Source: Clostridium puniceum
GTDB taxonomy: Bacteria > Bacillota > Clostridia > Clostridiales > Clostridiaceae
Length of the DNA: 45,576 bases
Assembly (NCBI RefSeq): GCF_002006345.1
Contig: NZ_LZZM01000187.1
Coordinates: 1-45,576, forward strand
Direction of reading: 5' to 3'
Part shown: positions 34,852-43,914 of the stretch, piece by piece
How positions within the stretch are numbered: the first letter of the stretch is position 1
How the letters are laid out: every line of letters begins with the position of its first letter
Notes under the pieces: model-generated
Seen by the model: the letters and a program-made list of their open reading frames with translations, nothing else
Database searches by the model: none
What the model was told of the DNA's origin: nothing
Translations under genes and position numbers: made by a program

Positions 34852-35286
34852 TTGCAATGTTTAGGAACTTCACTGGAAAGTAGAACAGGAATTATTAAAA
34901 GATTTATTAGCTTATTAGGCTATGGAATGACAGGAGAAGAAATACAAGGTATCTCAGAGGTCACAGAAGAACAAGCAACATCTATGCTTAATTGGATTAA
35001 TAACAAGTATGCTCCAGTAATTAAATCAGATTTAGACTCTAGAGGCATAACATTAAAGCAAAATGAATTCGATGCATTAGTAAGTTTTGCATATAATTGC
35101 GGTACTGGTGGTTTATTAAATTCAACATTATATAGGCGTATATGTGAAGATATTAGAGATTTTAGTTTAATTGCTAATTTTCAAGCTTGGTCAAATGGTG
35201 GCGGAAGAAGAATAGAAGGTCTTTACAGAAGGAGAACTAAAGAAGCAGCAATATTCTTAAATTCTGACTACACTGGAAATGTATAA
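34852..35286 (+). pseudogene. truncated GH24 (phage T4-type) lysozyme
   Basis: The frame (TTG at 34852, up to 144 residues) carries the C-terminal two thirds of a GH24 endolysin: LLGYGMTGEEIQGI, TEEQATSMLNWINNKYAP, LKQNEFDALVSFAYNCGTG and the closing GRRIEGLYRRRTKEAAIFL. The N-terminal segment with the catalytic Glu (E-G-x-x-L-x-x-Y) is missing, and the GYGH motif reads GYGM. No good ribosome site precedes it. It is best seen as a phage-derived remnant. The terminator at 35335 follows. Confidence 0.75.
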
Positions 35287-35334
35287 TGTGATATAATTCA
35301 TTTGGTTAAATTGTACAATAGCTAAATAATTTAG

Positions 35335-35376
35335 AGGATATGGCAGTTAATTAACTGCTGTATCCTTAATTTTTTT
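35335..35376 (+). terminator. terminator downstream of the lysozyme remnant
   Basis: AGGATA-TGGCAGTTAA (35335-35350) pairs with TTAACTGC-TGTATCCT (35351-35366), followed by TAATTTTTTT. It probably ends the map transcript. Confidence 0.85.
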
Positions 35377-35991
35377 GTCTAAAAATAATTATATTAACAA
35401 TACTAATTTAATATACAATAACATATCAATTGAGATCTAAACAAAATCAAAAGGGCCACATACTACGTGAGGGGCAACAGTAAGGGAGTATGGATTGAGA
35501 CTCAATGTATACCAATAAGTAAGTGTGAAGAATTAAAGAATACACTGGGTTCATGGTTTTATGAAATAAAAAAGCAGAACGTAATGATTTAGTTATTATA
35601 ATTATCAATATTAAATGAGATTTAACAATAATTAAAATGAGGGTTCTGTGCGTGTCACTTCCATCATAAAACTCACGAAAGTCTAAAATTTGGATTCTTG
35701 TAGATTTGTTATATTTTAAAGAAAATTAATAGATGTAACCATTAAAAACATACTGATGTAATTATTATATAATTGGTTAGAACCAAATAAGTGCTATCAA
35801 AAATAGTTTGAATTTTTCGTAGTTTTATAGGATTTCAATTTTATAATAATAAGTTAAAAATTAGTAAATGATTATACTATTTTTAAAAGTATGTACGGTA
35901 ATCTGAAGTATGAATACTTAAGTTTATATTTGTGATAAAATGTATTTAGTAAAAATGAGCTTAATAATAATGAAGGAAGGTAACTATTATT
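35377..35991. other. 615-base intergenic region before the RpiR gene
   Basis: No intact gene is visible. A plus-strand frame at about 35433-35591 reads ...YYVRGNSKGVWIETQCIPISK... before a stop. It has no start or ribosome site and I cannot assign it; it may be a relic. The 35640-35700 stretch is slightly richer in G+C. The 200 bases before 35992 are AT-rich and should hold the regulator's promoter. Confidence 0.4.
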
Positions 35992-36783
35992 ATGAATATT
36001 CATCGTCTTAAATTAATTGATTCTTTGTTCAAAATTATGGAATATACAGATTTAGGTGATCCGGATAATGTGATTGCAACATATTTTCTGAAAAATTATT
36101 CTAGATTGGGAAAGTTGAATATTTACGATGTTGCAGATGAATGCTTTGCATCTCGGAGTAGTATCCGTCGATTTTGTAAGCGAATTGGATTTGAAAATTT
36201 TCTGGATTTAAAAAATGAATTTAAAGCGTTTGATTACCAATACAACTATTTTATGAAATTGCATGAAAAGATAAATTATAGAGAGTGGTATGCAAAAGAA
36301 ATTAATTCAGCAATTAGTGAAATAGATGAAATGATTACTAATGAAAAAGTAGAAGAGATTGCACAGCATATTTATCAAAGCTCTAGAGTTATTTTTTTAT
36401 CTTCATATTCGTCTGCTCAAATTATTATGGAATTTCAAAGACCATTAGTTTTGTTGAATAAAGTGGTTCAAGTTATGACAGATACTAACTATAATGTAGA
36501 AGTGTTAACATCTCTACAAGAAACTGATTTAATTTTTCTAGTGTCTACTATGGGGAATGTAGCTAAAGCTAATTTGAAAATACTACCATTATGCAAAGCT
36601 CAAAAATTATTGATTACTACTTGTAGAGAAAAGAGCTTTGAAAAAAGTTTTGATGATATTTATTATTTAACCAAAGAAGATTATACCAATATTAAAAGTG
36701 TTCAAGGAAAGTATGGGCTAGCATATTTATTTGATATCTTATACAATGTTTATTTAAAGAAATATGGAGGAAACAAAAAATAG
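35992..36783 (+). CDS. RpiR/MurR-family transcriptional regulator
   Basis: This 263-residue regulator has an N-terminal helix-turn-helix (about 1-80; NIYDVADECFASRSSIRRFCKRIGFENFLDLK) and a C-terminal SIS sugar-phosphate-binding domain (about 110-240; RVIFLSSYSSAQIIMEFQRPL, DLIFLVSTMGN). It precedes the beta-glucoside operon in the same direction, separated by a terminator-like hairpin and a cre-like site. It is therefore the likely local regulator, sensing a phosphorylated beta-glucoside or glucose-6-phosphate. AAGGAAGG precedes the start. Arginine codons include CGT, CGG and CGA, unlike the resident genes. Confidence 0.92.
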   Translation: MNIHRLKLIDSLFKIMEYTDLGDPDNVIATYFLKNYSRLGKLNIYDVADECFASRSSIRRFCKRIGFENFLDLKNEFKAFDYQYNYFMKLHEKINYREWYAKEINSAISEIDEMITNEKVEEIAQHIYQSSRVIFLSSYSSAQIIMEFQRPLVLLNKVVQVMTDTNYNVEVLTSLQETDLIFLVSTMGNVAKANLKILPLCKAQKLLITTCREKSFEKSFDDIYYLTKEDYTNIKSVQGKYGLAYLFDILYNVYLKKYGGNKK

Positions 36784-36815
36784 GGAGCAAAGATTGCCCC
36801 CTATTTGTTTATTTA
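36778..36815 (+). terminator. hairpin between the RpiR gene and the bgl operon
   Basis: AAATAGGGAGCA (36778-36789) pairs with TGCCCCCTATTT (36795-36806), with one mismatch, followed by a T-rich stretch. It includes the RpiR stop codon and probably separates regulator and operon transcripts. Confidence 0.7.
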
Positions 36816-36837
36816 TTTTGATAAAATAAAGTTGTAA

Positions 36838-36851
36838 TGAGAACGGTTACT
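36838..36851 (+). promoter_or_regulatory. cre-like catabolite repression site
   Basis: TGAGAACGGTTACT fits the CcpA operator consensus TGWAANCGNTNWCA at 12 of 14 positions. It lies 33 bases before the first GH1 start codon, where CcpA could block the operon when glucose is present. Confidence 0.6.
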
Positions 36852-36884
36852 AAAATAAATATAATCATGGAAAGGAAGATATAT

Positions 36885-38354
36885 ATGCATTATACTCACG
36901 ATCCAATATTTCCAGAAAATTTCTTTTGGGGAGCTAGTTCAGCAGCTTGGCAGGTTGAAGGAGCGACACGTGAGGGTGGAAGAACACAGGCTGTAATTGA
37001 TTTAAACTCACAAAAAAAGAAACCATTTGCAGATAATTCTATTGCATCAGATCATTATCATCATTATAAAGAAGATGTTGCTTTAATGGCGGAATGTGGT
37101 TTTAGTTCTTACCGATTTTCGATGTCATGGTCTAGAATTATTCCCCATGAAGATCGAAAAGTAAATCCCGATGGAATTGCTTTTTATAATAATCTAATTG
37201 ATGAATTATTAAAGTACAATATCACACCAATTATAACATTATATCATTATGACTTACCATGTTGGATTGAAAAGAAATATGGAGGTTGGCTTAACCGCTC
37301 TGTTATAGAGGAATTTGAATATTATTGCAAGATTTGTTTTAATAATTTTGGGGATAGAGTAAAGTACTGGTTATCAATAAATGAGCAAAATATGCAGATT
37401 GTATATGGTGATTGGTTAGGTGTTTCTAAAGGATGTAATAACTGGTTTGAACAAAAGTGGCAGATTAATCACATTATGAATTTATGTCATGCTAAAGCAG
37501 TTCTTGCTTGTCATGAACTAGTTGATGGTGGGAAGATTGGTCCAGTACCTGGAATGGTACCGATTTATCCAGCAACATGTAAGCCTATGGATCAAATTGG
37601 TGCAATGAATGCTGAAGAGTTCACTGAAAAGATATGGAATGATACGTATGTTTACGGCGAATATAGTAATTTCGTTAAAAATTATTGGAAGAATCATAAC
37701 ATTAATCCAGAAATTAAACCAGAAGATGAAGAGCTGATGAAAAAAGCGAAGATCGATTTCTTTGGAGTCAATTGTTATCGAAGTAATGTAGGAAAAGATG
37801 CGCCATTAGATTTGGAAGCCAAAGAGTATTTATTAAATAAAGATGGAAAAAAGGGAAATCTTCAATTTCCAATCAATCCAGGAGAGTTTGCTTTAACGGA
37901 GAATCCATATGTAGAAACAACAGATTGGGATTGGGAAATTGATCCAGTATCACTGAGATATACTTTACGTTATATGTGGGATCACTATCATTTACCAATG
38001 ATAATTACTGAAAATGGATTTGGAATGCATGAATCTATAGGTAATGACGGTTATATTCATGATAAAGAGCGTATCAATTTTTTGAGAGATAACATTTACC
38101 AAGTTGGTTTAGCAATTGAAGATGGTTGTGAAGTGTGGGGATATAATCCTTGGTCATTTACAGATTTACTTTCAACTGGTAATGGAATGGCAAAGCGTTA
38201 TGGATTGGTATATATTGACGTAACAGATGAACAGTTAAACAAAATTAATGACGCATCGAAGTTAAGTATTAAGAGAATTAAAAAAGACTCTTTCTATTGG
38301 TATTCAAAGCTAATTAAATCAAATGGAAAAGAGTGGGGAAGGGAGAAAGAATAG
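36885..38354 (+). CDS. 6-phospho-beta-glucosidase, GH1 (first)
   Basis: This 489-residue cytoplasmic enzyme hydrolyses phosphorylated beta-glucosides delivered by the PTS. GH1 landmarks are FFWGASSAAWQVEGA (N-terminal signature), SINEQN with acid/base Glu167, and ITENGFG with nucleophile Glu376. The acid/base motif reads N-E-Q rather than the common N-E-P or N-E-I. AAAGGAAG (36871-36878) sets the start at 36885; in-frame ATGs at 36837 and 36867 overlap the cre-like site or lack a ribosome site. The stop is 2 bases before the PTS start. Confidence 0.94.
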   Translation: MHYTHDPIFPENFFWGASSAAWQVEGATREGGRTQAVIDLNSQKKKPFADNSIASDHYHHYKEDVALMAECGFSSYRFSMSWSRIIPHEDRKVNPDGIAFYNNLIDELLKYNITPIITLYHYDLPCWIEKKYGGWLNRSVIEEFEYYCKICFNNFGDRVKYWLSINEQNMQIVYGDWLGVSKGCNNWFEQKWQINHIMNLCHAKAVLACHELVDGGKIGPVPGMVPIYPATCKPMDQIGAMNAEEFTEKIWNDTYVYGEYSNFVKNYWKNHNINPEIKPEDEELMKKAKIDFFGVNCYRSNVGKDAPLDLEAKEYLLNKDGKKGNLQFPINPGEFALTENPYVETTDWDWEIDPVSLRYTLRYMWDHYHLPMIITENGFGMHESIGNDGYIHDKERINFLRDNIYQVGLAIEDGCEVWGYNPWSFTDLLSTGNGMAKRYGLVYIDVTDEQLNKINDASKLSIKRIKKDSFYWYSKLIKSNGKEWGREKE

Positions 38355-38356
38355 TT

Positions 38357-40198
38357 ATGGCAAAAGATTATGTGAAAATAACAAAATCAATTCTTAAAAA
38401 TTGTGGTGGTGCTGAAAATATTGTAAGTGTAAGTCATTGCATGACGCGTCTTCGTTTACAGATTAGAGATGAAAGTAAATTCGATACTGATTCAATTAAG
38501 AAAATTCCGGGTGTTCTAAATGTAGTAGTTCAAAATGGAGAATATCAAATAGTTATTGGGCAAGATGTGCCTAATTTATATGCAGAGTTTCAAAAGATAG
38601 ATGGAATTAAAGGTGGAGGATCAGTTGAGGATGCGAATTCTTTAAAGGAAGATGGAAAAAAACAAAAGGGAAGTATTGCAAATGCAGTAATGTCATTTAT
38701 TGGAGGTACCTTTTCTCCTGTAATTCCGATATTAATTGCTGGGGGTCTTACTGGTGCAGTATTGACACTATTAACAAATTTTTTTGGAGTAACAAAAGAT
38801 TCTGGTACTTATACAATTATTTATGCAATTAATCAAGCAACATTTTATTTCTTACCTGTATTCATTGGATTTTCAGCTGCAACCAGATTAAAATCTAATG
38901 GCTATCTTGGAGCATTCCTAGGTGCAATTCTTTTATATTCGACTATAAATAATGGTCAAGGATTGTCGTTTTTAGGATTGCCTGTAGCTCAGGTTGCATA
39001 TAATTCTACAGTATTTCCAATTATTTTAGGTGTATTGTTTATGTCTGTAATTTACAAATTATTACAAAAATATATACCTGTTGTTTTAAGAACAATTTTT
39101 GTTCCGTTACTTACAATTTTGATTACAGTTCCTATAACATTGATTATTTTGGGACCAATTGGTAATACCGTGGGAACATGGTTAGCCTATGGTGTATATT
39201 CAATGTATGAAACAGCTCCAGCGATTGCTGTAATGATTGTGGGTATTACAACGCCTTTAATGGTTTTCTTTGGCATGAATAACGCAACTTACCCAATATG
39301 TTTTGCTTTGTTGGCACAGGTGGGTTCAGATCCTTTAATTGTTACTGGAATGACACCTGCTAATGTGGCTGTTGGTGGAGCATGTTTGGCTGCTGCATTG
39401 ATTTCAAAAGAACTAAATGAGAAATCTGTTTCTATTTCTGCTGGAGTTACAGCTCTTTGTGGAATTACAGAGCCTGGGGTATATGGTGTGTTGTTTCCTA
39501 AAAAATACCCTTTAATTGGAGCAATGATTGGTGGCGGAATTGGTGGATTTATTGCAGGTTTTTTTGGAATGACTCAATATGTTATTTCAACTCCAGGCTT
39601 TATGTCTATTCCAGCTTATATCAATCCGAATGGAACTAGTAATAATTTGATTATATCTTTAATTGTTATGGTTATTGCCTTAGCTGCGGGATTTGGATTT
39701 ACGTATTTATTTGGCAAAAAGGGATTACTAAATAAATCTAAAAATTGTTCGGATAATGAAATTATAGCTATCGCAGATGCAGAACAAATTCCAATTGAAG
39801 AAGTAAAAGATGATATGTTTGCTCAAAAAGTAATGGGAGACGGCGTTGCTTTTAAACTTGAACAAGGGATGATTTGTTCGCCAGTTAATGGAACTCTTTC
39901 TGTATTGTATCCGACAGGGCATGCGTTTGGAATAACAATGGATAATAATGTTGAATTATTATGTCATATTGGAATAAATACTGTAAACAGTAAAGGTAAA
40001 GGATTTAAGATAATAAGCAAACAAGGCAATATAGTTAAAGCTGGTGATCCAATTGTTCAAGTTGATTTAAAGACTCTTGAAAAAGAATATGATATGACAA
40101 CTATGTTGATTGTTACAAATACAAATGAAAAAAAGGTGGTTTTTAATAATCAAGGTAAAATAAAAAAAGGTCAGAATATTGGGAGTGTATCTCAGTAA
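38357..40198 (+). CDS. PTS beta-glucoside transporter, fused EIIBCA (BglF-like)
   Basis: This 613-residue membrane permease imports and phosphorylates beta-glucosides. EIIB comes first, with phosphorylated Cys28 (SHCMTRLRL). EIIC follows (about 100-440, roughly ten hydrophobic segments; the GITEPGVYG sugar-site motif is present). A C-terminal crr-like EIIA has His522 (PTGHAFGI) and the phosphorylated His537 (ELLCHIG, usually LLIHIG). The start at 38357 follows GGAGAAAG; an upstream GTG would lie inside the preceding gene. It lies between two GH1 genes and is translationally tied to the first. Confidence 0.95.
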   Translation: MAKDYVKITKSILKNCGGAENIVSVSHCMTRLRLQIRDESKFDTDSIKKIPGVLNVVVQNGEYQIVIGQDVPNLYAEFQKIDGIKGGGSVEDANSLKEDGKKQKGSIANAVMSFIGGTFSPVIPILIAGGLTGAVLTLLTNFFGVTKDSGTYTIIYAINQATFYFLPVFIGFSAATRLKSNGYLGAFLGAILLYSTINNGQGLSFLGLPVAQVAYNSTVFPIILGVLFMSVIYKLLQKYIPVVLRTIFVPLLTILITVPITLIILGPIGNTVGTWLAYGVYSMYETAPAIAVMIVGITTPLMVFFGMNNATYPICFALLAQVGSDPLIVTGMTPANVAVGGACLAAALISKELNEKSVSISAGVTALCGITEPGVYGVLFPKKYPLIGAMIGGGIGGFIAGFFGMTQYVISTPGFMSIPAYINPNGTSNNLIISLIVMVIALAAGFGFTYLFGKKGLLNKSKNCSDNEIIAIADAEQIPIEEVKDDMFAQKVMGDGVAFKLEQGMICSPVNGTLSVLYPTGHAFGITMDNNVELLCHIGINTVNSKGKGFKIISKQGNIVKAGDPIVQVDLKTLEKEYDMTTMLIVTNTNEKKVVFNNQGKIKKGQNIGSVSQ

Positions 40199-40212
40199 GA
40201 CAAGGAGTAATT

Positions 40213-41652
40213 ATGAATAAAAATAAATTTCCAAAAGGTTTTTTATGGGGAGCTTCAACAAGTGCTTATCAAGTAGAAGGGGCAGCCTATGAAGATGGTA
40301 AAAAAAAATCACAACAAGATATTCTTAACGAAGAATATTATAACAAGTATGGTTTTGCAACAGCTGAAATAGCAAGTGATCATTATCATCACTATAAAGA
40401 AGACATTGCATTAATGAAAGAAATGGGATTCACGACATATCGTTTTTCTATCTCATGGTCACGGGTATTTCCTGATGGAGTTGGAGAAGTAAATCTTAAA
40501 GGTATAGAATTTTACCATAATTTAATTGATGAATTGTTAGCTAATGGTATAGAGCCAATTGTTACTATATATCATTATGATCTTCCTTGGGCATTAATAG
40601 AGAAATACAATGGCTGGTTAAATAGACAAATAGTTTCGGATTTTGAGTATTATGCAAGATATATTATTACTGAGTTTAAAGATAAGGTTAAATATTGGAC
40701 TACAATTAATGAGCAAAGTATTATTGTTCAATATTGGACAAAAAAGAATTACATTCCAGAGGAATTGCGTTCAGATGATCAATTACGTTATCAAGCTAAT
40801 CATTATATGAATTTAGCACATGCTATTGCTTGTAAGTTAGTTCATGAAATTGTTCCAGGGGGAATGGTAGGTTCAGCTATTGGATATTCACCAGTTTATC
40901 CTTTATCAAGTAGAGCAGAAGATGTAATGGCTGCACAAAATGCAAATGATTTACACAATACTTACTACTTAGATATTTATTTTAAAGGCATTTACACAAA
41001 ATCAGCTATGACTTATTTGGAATCAAATGGATTAGCACCTATAATTGAACCAGGGGACATGGAACTTATTAAAGAAGGAGAATCTGATTTCTTAGCTTTA
41101 AACTACTATTTAAGTGAATGTGCTAAAGCTTGCTCAAATGATGGTCAAAGACGTTTTATGGGTGTAAATATAACTGGGGTGAAAGGAGCTATTGATGGAT
41201 TTGAAAGACAACCAGGGTTTTATCAAATGTGTAAAAATCCTAATTTAGACACCAATGATTGGGATTGGCCAATTGATCCTACAGGTTTAGAGTATATTCT
41301 TAGGGATATTTATACTCGTTATAACAAACCATTGATGATTACAGAAAATGGGTTGGGAGCATATGATGAATTTACTTCTGATGGAAAAATTCATGATTTA
41401 TACAGAATTGATTATTTGCGTAATCATATTAAGTCAGTGAAAAAAGCAATAGATTACGGTGTAGAAGTGATAGCATACTGCCCTTGGTCAGCAATTGATT
41501 TGTTGTCTACTACAAATGGTGTAAAGAAACGTTACGGCCTAGTTTATGTAGATAGAACAGATGAGGATGCTAAAGAGTGTAAAAGGATTAGAAAAGACTC
41601 ATTCCATTGGTATAAAAAAGTAATTGAATCAAATGGAGAGAATTTAGATTAA
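40213..41652 (+). CDS. 6-phospho-beta-glucosidase, GH1 (second)
   Basis: This 479-residue second GH1 enzyme of the operon has FLWGASTSAYQVEGA at the N-terminus, acid/base Glu167 in TINEQS and nucleophile Glu378 in ITENGLG. It is clearly homologous to the first GH1 but far from identical, so the pair may split substrates (for example cellobiose-phosphate and aryl-glucoside-phosphate). AAGGAG lies 7 bases before the ATG. It is 14 bases after the PTS stop and is the last gene of the operon. Confidence 0.94.
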   Translation: MNKNKFPKGFLWGASTSAYQVEGAAYEDGKKKSQQDILNEEYYNKYGFATAEIASDHYHHYKEDIALMKEMGFTTYRFSISWSRVFPDGVGEVNLKGIEFYHNLIDELLANGIEPIVTIYHYDLPWALIEKYNGWLNRQIVSDFEYYARYIITEFKDKVKYWTTINEQSIIVQYWTKKNYIPEELRSDDQLRYQANHYMNLAHAIACKLVHEIVPGGMVGSAIGYSPVYPLSSRAEDVMAAQNANDLHNTYYLDIYFKGIYTKSAMTYLESNGLAPIIEPGDMELIKEGESDFLALNYYLSECAKACSNDGQRRFMGVNITGVKGAIDGFERQPGFYQMCKNPNLDTNDWDWPIDPTGLEYILRDIYTRYNKPLMITENGLGAYDEFTSDGKIHDLYRIDYLRNHIKSVKKAIDYGVEVIAYCPWSAIDLLSTTNGVKKRYGLVYVDRTDEDAKECKRIRKDSFHWYKKVIESNGENLD

Positions 41653-41914
41653 TCAAAAAGTAAGATTGTTAAATGAAGTGAATTTGTTAATGAAGAATAT
41701 ATAATAATAGAAATTTTGCAAATTGAAAAATTGATATTTTTCCATAAATATATTTTTAGTTCTCAAAATAGAAAGTATATTTATTAATGTTAAAGTTAAA
41801 ATATTTAATTGGCGTATATATAATCAACCTAAGATTTTGATTTATACATTTAATGATTTTCTGTTTTTACTAGATTTTGAATGATGTATATTTCAAGTTT
41901 TTGAATTGGATATA

Positions 41915-42019
41915 TATAGGGTTCACCATTGATAATTACATATATTGCAGTATTTAGAATGAGTAATACCGTGATAAATTTAGCTAGTATAAGATTAATT
42001 ATCATTGGGTAACCCTATA
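41915..42019. repeat. 105-bp inverted-repeat element (MITE candidate)
   Basis: The left arm, from 41915 (TATAGGGTT...GATAATTA, 24 bases), and the right arm, ending at 42019 (TAATTATCATTGGG...CCCTATA), are complementary at most positions, with a few mismatches in the middle. The interior of about 57 bases is non-coding. The outermost TA pairs would fit a TA-targeting (IS630/mariner-like) non-autonomous element. No parent transposase is in the window. Confidence 0.6.
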
Positions 42020-42073
42020 CAATACTGAACCAAAATAAAAGCTAAATATATATTATAGTCATGTAATAAAGAT

Positions 42074-42116
42074 AAGGAATACTTAAAGCAATTTAAAGTT
42101 TTGAGTATTCCTTTTT
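42074..42116 (+). terminator. terminator distal to the bgl operon
   Basis: AAGGAATACT (42074-42083) pairs with AGTATTCCTT (42104-42113), followed by TTT. It lies just outside the predicted end of the IS110 element. Confidence 0.8.
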
Positions 42117-42140
42117 CATATTTTGAGTCCAGCTAAGAAA

Positions 42141-42146
42141 TGTCAA
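42141..42146 (-). promoter_or_regulatory. right-end -35 half of a predicted IS110 junction promoter
   Basis: TTGACA on the minus strand, pointing outward, 14 bases inside the predicted right end. No suitable -10 lies in the flanking DNA at 17 bases. It pairs functionally with the left-end TATAAT in the excised circle. Confidence 0.5.
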
Positions 42147-42249
42147 TAAGAAATAAAAAAATAATTATTATTTCTATGAGTCTAAAAAAGGGTAACTTTA
42201 ATAAACCTTTTGACTAACTGTCAAAAAAAGTTATTTCTATGGAATTACA

Positions 42250-43557
42250 CTACGCAGCGAAGCCGCATCTCGCTTGGTGATAATTCTTTTGATGTTCTTC
42301 TGGTGTGATGATTTCAAACTCCTTTTCATCACGAAGAATTACGAATACAATATTGCAAACTTTATGCATAACAGCTCCTAGAGCAACCATTTTAGGCTTA
42401 CTCTGACATTTCAAAAGATAGTAGTCTCGGAGTACAGGATTTTGGGCAGAACCATTTCTGTTTTTATTGATGCTGACTAAAGCCATGGTATGAATAACTC
42501 TTCTAGCAATTCGAGAACCTCGTTTTGACATACTGATTTTCGTACCATTAAATTTACCAGATTGTTTTACAGCTGGATCTAAGCCAAAGTAAGCAAAAAG
42601 TTGCTTGGGTGAATTAAACGCAGAGAAATCTCCGATTTCTGCCATAAGACTTGCGGCAGAAAGAAAGCCTGCACCTTTATATGACTCAATCAAGTGAATT
42701 TGCTTCACAAAATCAGTGGTTTTATTTGCATCGACAAGTTCATGCATGTCAGAAAGTATTGAAGAAATCTCTTCATCATACTTTCGAATGAAGCTTATGT
42801 ATAAGCGAATTCGTTTAAAGTTACTACTTACAGCATGACCAAAAGTATTGGCATCATTAGCGGCCTCAATAATGGCATTATAATTATCATAAGCATATGT
42901 AAGTCCAAAACGAGCAGTACGCCGGATGGAATCGATGATTTCATCTTTCGGAGCAGATAAAAATGCATTCGGAGAAGTATATTTCTCAAGTAAGGTCATT
43001 GCCGTATTCGTAGTTATTTTAGAAAAAATTTTTAAATACTGTGGAAATACCATTCGAAGTTCACCTTGAAGCTTATTAACATAAGCGGAACGGTTGTCCA
43101 TCAGATCGTAATATTCTCTTGAAAGATTTCTTAAATTAAGAGCAAGGTCCGATGGCATAAGAGAAACTTTCAAATCAGGCTTTAAGCCTATTAAGGCAGC
43201 TTTTTTTGAATCAAATCTGTCATTATGCACTTTTCTGATGTTAATGTTTGTGCTATTCTTAGTGATGATAGGATTAATAACGTGAACATTAAATCCCTTA
43301 TCACGAAGATAGCAGAAGAGTGGGTAATGATAAATTCCAGTGGATTCTAGGAAAATGCGACTTTCCAAAGAATACAGCTCTTCTGCTTCTTTTATTTTAG
43401 AAACAGCTATAGCAAGGGAATTTAAATCAGAATGTAGGATTTTAAATGGTTTTCCTACGAATGTTTGGTTGGGAAGTGCAATAGACATCCAACTGAAGTC
43501 TGCACCGATATCAATTCCAACCGAGATAAATAAATCATATTTTGTAGTGTTTAACAT
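42250..43557 (-). CDS. IS110-family transposase (first)
   Basis: This 435-residue DEDD-type recombinase has an N-terminal RuvC-like domain with Asp in GIDIGADFSWMSIAL, Glu in FLESTGIYHYPL and paired acidic residues in VHNDRFDSKKAALIG. A helical middle region leads to a C-terminal transposase_20 domain (GAGFLSAASLMAEIGDF, YFGLDPAVKQSGK with the candidate catalytic Ser, MSKRGSRIARRVIH). All motifs look intact. AAAGGAG, 9 bases before the ATG at 43557, sets the start. An upstream in-frame ATG at 43617 lies in the leader and lacks a site. Its codon use differs from the host's. Confidence 0.94.
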   Translation of the reverse strand: MLNTTKYDLFISVGIDIGADFSWMSIALPNQTFVGKPFKILHSDLNSLAIAVSKIKEAEELYSLESRIFLESTGIYHYPLFCYLRDKGFNVHVINPIITKNSTNINIRKVHNDRFDSKKAALIGLKPDLKVSLMPSDLALNLRNLSREYYDLMDNRSAYVNKLQGELRMVFPQYLKIFSKITTNTAMTLLEKYTSPNAFLSAPKDEIIDSIRRTARFGLTYAYDNYNAIIEAANDANTFGHAVSSNFKRIRLYISFIRKYDEEISSILSDMHELVDANKTTDFVKQIHLIESYKGAGFLSAASLMAEIGDFSAFNSPKQLFAYFGLDPAVKQSGKFNGTKISMSKRGSRIARRVIHTMALVSINKNRNGSAQNPVLRDYYLLKCQSKPKMVALGAVMHKVCNIVFVILRDEKEFEIITPEEHQKNYHQARCGFAA

Positions 43558-43599
43558 GAGCAATAGCTCCTTTCTGATAGGAATCCATTTCCAAGCAAT

Positions 43600-43905
43600 G
43601 AGTACACATCCTAGCATGTGATACGGGGATAGCCAGAGGCTCCCAACCAGCTAATCATAAAACCTCATTGAATGGACTAATTGACTCAATTATAGGTATA
43701 GGTCAGTAGTAACTGACTTCCCAAGGAGGAAAACATTCTTTATCCTATCCTTTAAGAGATTATACTTTATGAAAAGTCTGGAGTCTATCGGGAACCGTCA
43801 GACATATTAAATTATAGAAGTAACATCTGATGAAGGAAGAGATCCTTCTTCCGTTACTTATTTTAGAAATTTACTAAGAAAGGGATAGCCCTTTGTGGCT
43901 ATATC
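43600..43905 (-). ncRNA. candidate bridge RNA leader of the first IS110 element
   Basis: This region lies between the left-end TATAAT and the transposase start. It can form at least four stem-loops: ATAGCC/GGCTAT (43885-43890 and 43897-43902), AAGTAAC/GTTACTT (43818-43824 and 43853-43859) enclosing GGAAGA/TCTTCC, GTCTG/CAGAC (43776-43780 and 43799-43803), and GTCAGT/ACTGAC (43702-43707 and 43712-43717). In IS621-type elements this leader encodes the bridge RNA, whose loops pair with target and donor DNA. Exact ends and loop assignments are not determined. Confidence 0.6.
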
Positions 43906-43908
43906 ATA

Positions 43909-43914
43909 ATTATA
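43909..43914 (-). promoter_or_regulatory. left-end -10 half of a predicted IS110 junction promoter
   Basis: TATAAT on the minus strand, 4 bases inside the predicted left end, reading into the structured leader. When the ends are joined, the right-end TTGACA falls 17 bases upstream. Confidence 0.5.

Larger units (their letters stand above)
41653..42125. other. intergenic region between the bgl operon and the IS110 element
   Basis: AT-rich with no gene. It contains the 105-bp inverted-repeat element (41915-42019) and a terminator (42074-42116), both listed separately. The 41653-41914 part shows nothing recognisable. Confidence 0.5.

Noticed and set aside
36837..36884. Longer N-terminus for the first GH1 enzyme
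   Set aside because: The earlier ATG codons overlap the cre-like site or lack a ribosome site, and the extra residues are not found in GH1 enzymes.
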